Source: Bolinopsis microptera (taxonomy: Eukaryota > Ctenophora > Tentaculata > Lobata > Bolinopsidae). From it: DNA of 64,000 nucleotides. The notes beneath the pieces were generated by a model. It was not told the DNA's origin, did not search any database, and worked only from the letters and a program-made list of their open reading frames with translations. The DNA lies in NCBI RefSeq assembly GCF_026151205.1, contig NC_087079.1, positions 10,468,635 to 10,532,634 on the forward strand, written 5' to 3'. Within the stretch, counting starts at the first letter, position 1, and every line of letters starts with the position of its first letter. The position numbers and the translations under genes were made by a program. Positions 27,085 through 39,000 of this stretch are shown in pieces.

Positions 27085-30000
27085 TAAAATATAAAAATAA
27101 CATAACCTCACCCTCTCTGCTGTGCAAAAGTGCTCCATTTTTAGCAGACTCCCCGGCTCTGTGACCGACACCACTGCCAACCTACCGCTAAATTCGTCTA
27201 CAAAAAATTAGCATTAAATTCCTTTTCTCGGGCGGTCACGTGATCCCACATAATTGTCACGCGCCGTTTATCTTGCCTGACGATGTCTGCTTGTTTGTGT
27301 ACTTGTGTGCTGAGACTCCCCACCAACAACACACTCCCCCTACTCACAGCGCCACACTTGAGGAATTTGTTCCGCCAGTCTGGAGACTTGATCTGTGAGA
27401 TAGCAGTGGAGGTGCTAAACTTCGGTCAGAGCAAGTCTAAACAAGCCCAGCCCTGTCTTGTACACAAATTACTGAACAATTACTGCCCTGTTCTATGAAA
27501 TTGATAAACACAGCCTCTAAGCTGCCCTTCTCCTGAATACTGTATGTGCTTTTTCAATTTCCCTGTCTTTATAAGTTCCTACTTCTGGGGTTATTCAAAT
27601 TAGTTGACCTAGATACCGGTAGAAGCCCTAAACGGATCGTGTCTCAACTTGCTGGTCACTGAGTGTTATCCTAAATGTTACAGCGGTTCTAAGTAACATG
27701 CTAGGTGTGATGTTCTAGTGAGGGGCAAGGTTAAACCCGTCCAAAAACACAATAGAAGGGATCTAGATCTCTCTGTTAAATATGAGTGTAAAGTGTTTAA
27801 ATTTGTAAGGAGGAAACTGTCCTCAGTTATAAACATTGTGCGGAAAGTGATAAGTAATGTGTTAACGATCCATTATATCATTATCTCATTATATAATGAG
27901 ATAATGATTTGGTTATTCGTGTTTTGTGTACACATAAATAGCAGCAGACTTTAGTCTCTTTAGTGTCCAAGATCATCTTCACAGACTAACTCACAGATTT
28001 ACCTGACAAACACAGATCTACACAGATTTACCTAGCTCACACTGGACTCACTAAACCCGTGTTTGCTATTCAGGAAGTCTCTTACCTGCTGGCTCGTATC
28101 CAGCTTGAGTGCTGAAACGCTGTGTTGAGTTGTGTATAATACTGTGGGTTGTCAGGTATTATAGAATAGGGAGAATTTATGGGGAAATATAAACCTTAAC
28201 TACATGTTTAATTTGACTTGAGAGTTTAGACTCAAGATCTGCGTACTACTGAGTAAAGATGTGTATATAGTGCATTTATAGAGCATATAATATAGTATGT
28301 ATAATGGAGGTTGTCCTGTAAATAATCTGAATTACATTTGACCTGAGACTGGAGTACTGTGCAGTGAGAGTTGTATACTTTCCTGCTATGTGCACTTTGT
28401 AAACTTGTGTATTTACTAAACTACAATGTAACTTAAGTGCTCGAATATACTTTGAGGTGATGATATTATAATGGTTTTAATTACCATGATTTAAGGGGCA
28501 TTAATTAATATATTATGGGATAAATATAGTACAGTAATTATACAGTGGATAGTTTGGTACCATGACACTAAAGGTGGGGTTGATAGCTGATAACCCTAGG
28601 ATCACTGCTGTACAATGTGCAGACTGCACTACTAATATATTATCGTGTATTCCTGTGTCATATTATGTAGTATTATGTCACTAACTGTATAATATTCCTG
28701 ACTTGTTGATAAGCGTCATGGTATTAATCACAAGCCTCAAATTATTGTATTCTTTCAAACTGATAACAGCTTTTCCTGGACAAAGGGAGATGAGAATTGG
28801 ATGTACGTAAGAAAAATATTCATAAAAATTTTACGTTTTTATTAATATTTGTTATTGGTATTTGGAACAAGCTAGAAAATTGTAATGAATCTGTTTTTGT
28901 ATGTTTCCTGATAAATAAAGCCGGTTAAGCGAGGGGAGCGTCAAACTGCTAATAGTTAATATCTCTGCTAATTAAATCCTTACCGAAGCCTGACAAACAC
29001 CTCAAAACCCACACACCTACACACATACACACACGCTGCATGGTTCATGAAACATTGTCAAATTTGGTACCCAATATTGGTACACGCCCTTAACGTGCCC
29101 TGCCGGAAATTTAGTTAAAACTTTAGACAGTGTTACGTGGTAGTTTAAGTCACGTGGTCTAAATCACGTGGTCAAGTGTTGAGAGTCTTTGTAAAGGTAG
29201 CTTGTTAGTTACTTCCTCAGAAGCAAAAAGTCAGAAAAGTGATAGTTTTGAACGGAGACGGTATAATGTTATATCGTACTCTGTTTTCCGGACAACAATT
29301 GTAGTTTTAAGGAAACCTACTCATGTAAACTGTTGACAGTTGAGTCATGTTTTGTGTGTAAGAAAACGTGCATTCTTGTGGTACACGCGTTTGTTGATGA
29401 CAAATGTTTTATGTTTCTTTCCCACTCGTCATTGGTGTAAATCAGTTCGGCGTATTAATTGAAATACATCCAGTTTTGACCTATTATATACCAAAACCTC
29501 TTTGCTCTCTAATCGCGAATCCTCCAAAGTGTTTATGAGTAGGGTATCCCCCAATTTAACTCAAATATAGCTGTTATGTAGCTATATTGCCACCATTAGT
29601 CCATAATCGGAGGTGTGTTTCTCCCCCGCGTTAGCGGTCAGTATCTAACATCTTAACATGTTAAACCTTAACTACACCTCGCGTATTAATGTTGATGTGC
29701 ACTGTACAGTTTTAACATGGCTCGTGTAGAAGTGTTAAACCCTCTGTGTGTTAAAACAAGTGTTATTTGCAGGTGACGGTTAAGAGCGGCACACAAAAGA
29801 TAAAAACTCAGTGCAAGATCGACTCTTCTCTCAACCAGAAGTGGAAGGACACTCAGGTATTTTTCATTACTAACGTAAACTATGATGCCATTCGTTATGA
29901 CGTTTTCCCACGGCTACTAGTATTAATGAGACAATGTGTCCTCCGGCGTGATCCAATCGTTTGCAGTGAAGTATTTTTAGGTTCAAATCTTTACCCCCCG

Positions 30001-33000
30001 CAGGCCCGCAGGAGAGAATTTTTCGTTGAAATAATATAGCACTCTTTATCATGGGACATAATGCGTCAATTTTGTTAGAATAACGGATTGCGCGAAGAGC
30101 ATAAAATGATTAATCAGCGCGCATTATGTTTATTTCGCGTGCGCGCGCGTCCTTAATTCTAAATGCTGATGTGATTACGGCATTTAATTCATGTCACTCG
30201 TCTACCAATAACGGTCAAATTTGGCTGAAGCTTATTATAATTTTGTTATTGTTAAATACATTTTCATTATTTCCGTTGAACTTGAAATCAGTTGATAAAT
30301 GTAGCTCTTCAACTGTCGTAGCTTCTTTGCTTCCAGCGATAAAACTTATCGCGGACGAAAGTCGATACCCCGATGAAGTAATAAAAAGATACAGTCTAGA
30401 CATTACCCTTTCTCATCAAATCGCATTATGGCATATTCTGGGTCACTTTCGAGACTTACTCTGTTGAACCAGACGCCCCAGAAGATGACCTCAAAGTTCA
30501 TCAAATTTGTTTGGTCCCTTATTTGTTTACTCAAACATCGCTAGGAGTCCTAACTTAATCTGTTTCAGAAATCATTGAACCTGAAGATAACGTATCACGA
30601 GCAAATAACCGTCAAGGTAAGACACTCAGTCTCATTTGTTTTATTTGATTTTGCAACTTTTGCAGACGGCTAAAACAATTACATCTTTATCTTGACCGTG
30701 CTTCACGGTTCACAGCTGTAGACCTTGGTCTTTGGGCAGTCAAATTAACTCCGATACACTGTCGCCATAATTCTGTTGAGTTAAAATTTGATGTTTACAG
30801 GTTATCGATAAGAGGAAATACGAACGGAACATCAACGTGGGAGAAGTTACGTTCAGTTTAATGAATTTGCTCTCCGTCAGACCCCTGGTACGTACAATTA
30901 TCTAATTAATTATTTAATTAGTCGAAATTGGATATACCAGGTTTTTATTGTTTTGGTGACAATTTACAATTAGAGGTCGAATAAGTGAACAAAGAAAATC
31001 GTAAGATGACATTATTATTGATCTGAATTGTGAGAAGGCATAATTTTAAATTTACCGATTTGATTATTTTCCTTTTATAGTTACTTTTTTGGAAACGATA
31101 GAAATTGCAGAGTTGAGATATCAACTAAAAATTATAAACTAAAAACACTCTAACATCACTAAGCTAGTTGGTAAAATATAAATCGCAAATTTAAAAACTT
31201 AAAAGATGAAAAGTCGAAATATCACGGAATTTTAGTAATACTATGATATAATGTCATTGTTCATAATATATAGTTCAAGTATCTTGCCCCAATATCTTTA
31301 ATGTAGTCCGTTTCCTTCTAATCCTTTTCCTTTCGTCATGACGTACACTGCATGATTAGGAATATCCTTGGTTATAACCCTAATCTCACCTTCCCCCCAC
31401 CCTGCCTCACCTAACATCTGCTGAGCGAGCTCCACGCCCCAACACGCCCCCAGACCCACTCCACCACTGGACAAGGAAACTGACATACAGTGGTGTAGGG
31501 AGATGTTATAGAGAACCGCTGTGATGGGCTTCTTTGTCTGAGCTACCATGTCAGTTGAAGTGTCGATATCCAGCATTGTGACTATTCCGTTATCCTTCAG
31601 TACTCCTTTTAGTCCCTTCATTGCCAGGGCAGGGTGGGGTAGATCGTGCATGCAGTCGAATATCATCACGTAGTCAAAATTGTTGGTCCATTCCGGTTTT
31701 AGGTTGCAGAAATCTCCTGTGACAAAGTCGATATTTTCTATTCCAAGTTTCTCCGCTTCAACCTTGTTGAGCTCAATGGCCTCCTCGTCAATATCAAAAG
31801 AAGTGAAGGAACTGTTCGGGTACCTCTTTGCCACGCCCATAGCATGTCTTCCTCTTCCACACCCTGGCTCCAATACTTTAATACCCTTCTCCAGTGCCTC
31901 ATGGACTCCATCTCCCACCATCTTCATGTAACCTTCCGGAAAGTTCTGATTCTCATTCCTGCAGTGACTCCAGCCTGCCATCCAGTCCTGGAAGTTAGGA
32001 TACTGGTTGTAGCCCACACCAAGAGGACCACCCTTCTTAAAACACGCTCCTATCTCCGGCTCTTTATCCATGGTGAACTCCAAAGAGGTGAAGAAGTGAA
32101 GTACTTCAGAGGAGGGTAGAAGGGTAGTTGCCACGTCACTGTCACATGACACTATCATTCCTTCTTCAAGTGTTAGCACGCCTGCTGAGGCTAGCACACC
32201 CACCCACTCCCTCACCCACCTCTCCTTGCAATCTGCTGCATCGCACAGCTCGGGGATGGTCCACTTTCTGTCCGGGTGCTCGTGTAATGTTGCCCATAAT
32301 CCCGCGTAGTGTCCGGCAATTATCGCAGAGCCTGCATGTGCGCCGACTAGAAGTGGGGCTAGTTTATCCATGTTGCTAAAGAAGATACATGTAGTTAGTT
32401 TTATAGCATTAGAAATAAAAATATTGACATTACATAGATGAAAAGAGTAAGGACTACATCGAGACTCAAGAGTTTGAAAAGGAAAAAAAGTGTAGCGTAA
32501 AATTTGAGGATTCCGCTCAAATTGATGGCAGCAGATGTTTTAAAAGCTGACCGTACAATACCTAATTAATCAAATATGAGAATTGTGAAATTCAACGCTT
32601 AATTCAGAGAAAACACTGAAAACACATGTGTGTAATCAGTGTAGCTTGTGTTGCAAATATCGAGCTCTCTTATCTTTTGTAAATTTGCAATAAGTTCAGT
32701 TTGCTGCTACCGCGTAGTTTACCTTTGCGTGTGTACTTGTACATTACTATACAAGTACACTATGGCGGATGACCCAACTTTGACCCGATCCCAGGAGTTG
32801 ATTAAGGAGTTCAACTATGATCAACAGGAAGATGTGGAAGGCTGTGTTGCACGCTGGTCCATTCAGTTAGAAAAAGACCTGCATATTGACTACCGTGAAA
32901 TTGACTACGAAAGTCGTGAAAAGATCAAGACTAAGGATAAACTGACTCTGTCTGGCTGGATTGTGGATGCAGTGGACCTTGTTCGTCGGCAGAGTAGTCA

Positions 33001-36000
33001 GATGTATCTCTTGAAGGAGATCATCGAGTGCTTCAAGACGGAAGCACTAGCAGACAAAGAAAAGGTGATCAGACTGCAGGGCCAGCTGCTGATGCAGAAG
33101 GACGAACAACTACAGTTGCTTAAGACGTCTGTTGAGGAGACAGTACAAACAACGGTGGAGTCTGGGATTCAGAACTATAGTGCAGCTGTTCAACAGAACA
33201 GTGCAAGTGGTACGGTCTGTAACAGTAAAATCCTGAAGAAGGTGATGAAGAGTGTGGCTGCAGAGGAGGACAGGAGCAAGAACCTGATCGTGTTTGGGCT
33301 GAAAGAAGAGGAGGAAGAACAGCTTCCAGCGCTAGTTACCGCAGTTTTGGAGGAGATCGGGGAGAAACCTCACTTCGAAGCGACTAGAGTCGGTTGGAAG
33401 AGGCCAGGTAGTACGGCTATCCGACCAGTCAAGATCACCGTCCCAAGCTCAACAGCGGTTCATCAGATTCTGATGAAAACAGGGAGACTGAGGGAGACGC
33501 ACAAAGATGTATGGATATGTCCAGACAGATCCAGCGAAGAACGAGCAACAAGGAAGCATCTGGTCACTGACCTGAAGAAAAAGAGGGCTGAACAGACTCA
33601 TCTCGACCACTACATCCGGTACGGGAAGGTATGTAGCCGTGATAAGAAGTCATCATGAGTTATTCATGTCTCTTGGACACTGATCAGTATATGAAGGAGT
33701 GATGATTATTTTAAGAATTTTCAGACGTTATCTGTATTTAAAAGACAACTATATATATTGAATATTTTATTATTTGATTGTTTCACACTTTTCATATTTC
33801 ATAATTTTATTACTAGGTGGAGGTGATGTTATTGAGACTTTGGGCGGCCATAAAACTCCTGTTTTGAAAGTTGTCCTCTGTACTTGTTTCACTGACCCAC
33901 GCTTTATAGCATTTATACATTTCGGCCCATTTTATATGTTTGTTCGATTTGCTGTACATTTGTATATTTGCTATTTTGTAAAAGTTTCAAATCAAATCAT
34001 AACCGTGTTATTTAGCAATTTTTATTTCGGCGAGCACTCTGACGAAGGAAAACAAACTGTTGAAGGACGAATGTACTAGCATTGCGTTACACAGTCCGTT
34101 AGATTCGCAAGAATTCAGGAAGCTTATAAAAGGATCAACTGGCGTTACTAGCACTGTATGGCCCTGCAAATGACAAACTTACATAAGTTACATTAGTTAT
34201 GTAACACGATAGTGATGAAATCAATAATAATAATAATAATAATAGGATTATGGCCACATGGCCATCTCGACAAAACTTGAAACCCAACTGCACTCTACGC
34301 TATTGCAGTTCGCACAATATTATCAAAAAGAAAAATGTTCCTATCCGGAACATTTAATGATTAATTATTTTTAGGACGTTAACATGTAGTTCTGAATTTA
34401 ACAATCAAGAAACATTGATTCCTCGGTATTTAGCAATCAATGGGTTATTAGACATGAAATGTGCATATGAATCATGCTCACATGTATTTATTTTTGACAT
34501 CAAGGTTTCGCTGAGATCCCAGAAGTGACCCTTTGACGATGCTCCACTCGCTATCAGTTCATTTTTATAACATTGAAGTCGAGCTTTGAATGCGTTTACT
34601 GAACTGGCTTCTTTAACCGAACTTGGTACTTTGTTCCAGTAATTGGCAACACGGTTACTGAGGACCTGATTTCCTCTTTTATCTTTTAGGATCTTGGTAC
34701 CGCTACGTGATATCCTGAAAAGATCTTGTCCATAGTCCACTTTACCCGTCGTTATTTTAAAGGTTTCAATAAGATCACCCCTCATACGGCGCTCCAGTAG
34801 TGTTGTTAACTGGAGGATTCTCAGTCTCTCATCGTATGGTAGGATACCAATCCCGTCGATTATTCGTGTAAATTCTCTCTGAACGTCTTCTATCTTCTTA
34901 ATAGTCCTCCAGTTTCCGTGCTCTGCTGGTAGATTCCACACTTGCACAGCGTATTCGATGTGAGGTCGAACTAGAGTTCTGTAGACATTTAGCATAACAA
35001 ATTTGTTACGGCAGATCAAACTTCGTTTGATCCAGCCTATAACAGACTTTGCTTTTTTCACGGACTTATCTATATGATCACTCCAGTCCAAGTTTCTGGT
35101 AGTTAGAACTCCAAGATCCTTTTCTGCCTTCACTTGGGGGAGGCGTTCCCCATTCATGAAGTACTCGTGCATTGGATTGTTACGCCCAATATGTAGTACC
35201 TTACACTTGCCATCCTTCACATTGAATCTTAGGAGCCATTCCTTCTCCCACGCATTGAGTTTCAGTATATCATCTTGTGCAACACTGTGCTTAGCTGTGC
35301 TCGTTACTAGCTTAAGATCGTCCGCAAAGAGTGATACGAAGCTCTCAATTCCATCAGGGAGATCATTTATGAAGAGCAGGAAGAGCAGGGGGCCCAGCAC
35401 GGTTCCTTGAGGGACCCCAGATGTTACAGCAAACACTCTAGAAAATGATGATCCAACCCTGACGCGAAATGTTCTTCCTGTTAGAAAGTCTTCCACGACT
35501 GCAAGGGTGTTGCCAGATATTCCAAAGGATTGTAATTTTCTCAGCAATCGTTTGTGTGGTACAGAATCGAAAGCCTTCTGAAAATCGAGATACAGTATAT
35601 CAGCTGACCCGTCCTTCTCTAGTATCTCACTGACAATGTCCATACATTCCAGTAGGTTCGAGACGCAGGATCTTTTTGGTAGGAAACCGTGTTGTTCATT
35701 CACAATCATGGGGGATACGTGAGCTAGAATATGGTTCCTTAAAAACCTCTCAAAGATCTTGGAAAGAACGCACGTTAGGCTAATAGGGCGATAATTGCTG
35801 GCTTGGGATTTATCCCCCTTTTTATGCAATGCAGTGACATTTGCCTGCTTCCAGATTTCGGGAATCTTTCCCTCGTTGTAGCATTTTTGGAACAGTGCTG
35901 TGACTGAATCAGCAAACTGTTTGTTTTCGGCTAGTGTTTTCAAAAGCTTGGGGTGTATATCATCAGGTCCAACGGACTTCCAGATGTTAACTTTACGAAG

Positions 36001-39000
36001 TTGATCTTGAACTTCACTTGTATTGAATTTCAGGTCAGGAATCGTCTCCTTTGCGCTGTCTCCGGGTAGTGGGTCAGGTATTGAGGCCTGATCCTCCTTT
36101 ACAAACGTGCTCTCAAAGAAAATCCCAAGAAAATCCCAAGTCAATAATAATATCCTGTAGAATATTCCGTAGATTATTCTCGTTTCAAAAAAATTAAATC
36201 TAATTTGCGACAAGATTTTCCCCCTTTCTCATCAAATCGCATTATGGCATATTCTGGGTCACTTTCGAGACTTACTCTGTCCCATATCCACATAATTACA
36301 AATTTCCTCCCAAACCCATTTTCAGACCCTTCTGTGGCCCGCTCGCTTCGCTCGCAGCGGCTAAGTTACTTTTCCAACAGGGGCGTGCACAGGATTTTTA
36401 AAAGGGGTGGGCGAGGAGTCGGCGCGAAGCGCCGGCTCCGAGGCTACTGCGGCAGGGGCTTGGGGGCGCAGCCCCCGGAAAATTTTAACTGGATTATATG
36501 CTAAACCAATAGGATATCAATACAGAAGGTTCAAAACAATTGATTAGACACTCGGTTATTAGTAATATTTTAAGGGGGCGCAGAATCCGGAAAATTTTTA
36601 ACTGGATTATATGATAGACAGTTGATTAGACACAAGTGGTTATAAGTAATATTTTAAGGGGGCAGGGGGCGCAGCCCCTGAAAATGTTTAACTGCATTAT
36701 ATGATAAACCAATAGGATATCAATACAGAAGGTTCAAAACAATTGATTAGACACTCGGTTATTAGTAATATTTTAAGGGGGCGCAGAATCCGGAAAATTT
36801 TTAACTGGATTATATGATAGACCAATAGGATCAATAGAGAAGGTTCAAAGTAGTTGATTAGACACTCGGTAATATTTTGGATTCAAAACATTGGACAAAT
36901 TAAATTAAAGATGGCACGAATTTTAAGTCATTTAGAGAGGAAAAATTTCCTCTCGATACCCAATGATTGAACTGCTCTTTGCGGACTGCAATTGTCAGTC
37001 GCTAACCAAGAAATTTCCTCACAGATGCCAAAAATTTCCTCATTCTTCCCAAATTTCCTCCCAGATATCTGTTGGGTTTGCCAACTTTGTGGATATGGGT
37101 ACTCTGTTGAACCAGACACCGCAAGAATTCAGAAAGCTTATAAAAGGATCAACTGGCGTTACAAGCACTGTATCGGCCCTACCGATTCTATTCTATTTTA
37201 TAATTACTTCTTTGGACACGATAGAAATTGCAGGGTTGAGATATCAACTAACAAGAATTTCGTCGCGGTAAAACCACGTACGATCAAATTTCCCTACTGC
37301 ATACAATGTAATTATCGCAGAGACTGCGTGTGCGCCGACTAGAAGTGGTGCTAGTTTATCCATGTTGCTAAAGAAGATACATGTAGTTAGTTTTATAGCA
37401 TTAGAAATAAAAATATTGACATTAAATAGATGAAAAGAGTAAGGACTTCATCGAGACTCGAGAGTTTGAAAATGAAAAAAAGTGTAGCGTAAAATTTGAG
37501 GATTCCGCTCAAATTGATGGCAGCAGATGTTTTAAAAGCTGACCGTACAATTATACCTCATTAATCAAATATGAGAATTGTGAAATTCAACGCTTAATTC
37601 AGAGAAAACGATATTAAATAACCGTGTTATTTAGCAATTTTTATTTCGGCGAGCACTCTGAGTCTGACGAAGGAAAACAAACTGTTGAAGGTACTAGCAT
37701 TGCGTTAGATTCGCAAGAATTCAGGAAGCTTATAAAAGGATCAACTGGCGTTACTAGCACTGTATGGCCCTGCAAATGACAAACTTACATAAGTTACATA
37801 AGTTATGTAACACGATAATGATGAAATTAATAATAATATCCTGTAGAACATTCCGTAGATTATTCTCGTTTCAAAAAAATTAAATCTTATTTGCGACAAG
37901 ATTTTTCCTGCAGCTTTTCAATTTTTCCAAACAATCCACCGGAGTGTTGTCAGAAAAATTAAACAGTAATTAATACTAAAATCACGACTAATCATTTTAA
38001 AGATGCGAGAGCTAATAAAGGTTGGTTCCAAGAAATCAAAAAAAGAATTGACAATGTTAAACCTTAAATGAGAAGTATGGACCCGTAAAATACGTATGCA
38101 TGAGTGATGAGAGAATGAAAGTAAACTGTCTTAAATAAACAAGTCCAAGAGTTGAATCAAGACTGGAATCAAGAAGGAAAACTTCCTCAAGTTCGATTAA
38201 ATTTGATATTCCAAACCTTCTAGAATATAGAAATATGCCTTCTATTCTTACTTTCTTAGTTCTTTGGCTTTCTAAAGCCTTCTGCAGCTTCCTGTAAATA
38301 TGAATACTGAATGATATTCAGTGAATATGTTAAAGTCCCTCTTAGTCCCTACAAGAATGGTGAGGTGTCTAGACATCTCTCGGACAAATTAAAATTCTTA
38401 TATTATGCAAAAATAAATAATAAACAAGAAATGCGGCCGCTTTTCTTTTGTGGATGGCCGCTCAATTTCCCGATCCGATGGCCGCGTATTTTATCATATT
38501 CCATACCACCTGGGGACCCCAGTCTTTACTGTTTATAAGCATGCAGATATGGCGGAGTGACAGGCCGAGCGCCGCCCAGTTAATATAATTCCATATTGAA
38601 TTTGAAAATCGTGTATATTTCTATGTAACCATATGTTTATTGTTTATGCAATCTGACACGGATCTGTGCAAAATAGTAATACTAACTCAAAATAATAATA
38701 ATATGCTATCTATATCAATTAGTCCCTAGCGGGATGGTACATGGTGAAATTAACAATGTACTTGAACAGTTCAGCACCGCGCGCCAACAATTGTTTAATT
38801 CAGATTATCGCGCAAAATAACTTTGCACAGGCAGACACGTGGGCGATAACTGGGGGCGAGGGCACGGTCGCAAGCTACCATATACAAAAAAAAACCTCGT
38901 TCATCGTTCGCTAACCCTTGTCCTTGACTCTTTTGTGCCTTCGGCACTTTGAGTCATGGATCGGGAAAAAATAATGACAATTAAAAGTTGAGGGACTTAG

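Larger units (their letters stand above)
21092..29772 (+). other. RIPOR intron 6
   Basis: About 8.7 kb with no supported gene. Visible items: GA repeat (about 23274-23291), a divergent internal duplication (24130-24440), two TGACGTCA palindromes (26846-26853 and 26857-26864), a CT repeat (about 27051-27083), a 32-bp perfect palindrome (27877-27908), and repeated CACGTG E-boxes. The ORFs here are short and resemble no family I know. Confidence 0.55.
30405..36214. repeat. Tandem segmental duplication, unit A (holds the methyltransferase)
   Basis: Unit A starts near CCTTTCTCATCAAATCGC (30405) and ends at GCGACAAGATTTT (36214), where unit B begins at once with the same starting sequence. Shared blocks in order: 30408-30475, about 31060-31130, 32315-32615, 33998-34231 and 36141-36214. 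Unit A includes RIPOR exons 8-9, the complete methyltransferase gene, an ORF1-like insertion and a LINE; unit B lacks all of these. Confidence 0.8.
36215..37903. repeat. Tandem segmental duplication, unit B (methyltransferase lost)
   Basis: Unit B repeats the flanks of unit A: 36225-36280 plus 37100-37115 match 30408-30475; about 37180-37245 matches 31065-31130 (3' of the methyltransferase); 37298-37600 matches 32315-32615 (start codon and 5' flank); 37620-37903 matches 33998-34231 joined to 36141-36214. The methyltransferase body and RIPOR exons 8-9 have no counterpart. Unit B carries its own transposon at 36281-37099. Confidence 0.8.

Noticed and set aside
36963-37342. Cys-containing 102- and 116-codon ORFs as a gene
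   Set aside because: They run across the right end of the 819-bp transposon and into duplicated non-coding flank, so the frame is fortuitous.
38927-38955. Histone-type 3' stem-loop
   Set aside because: The stem GTGCC/GGCAC with a TTC loop does not match the histone consensus, and no histone gene is near.
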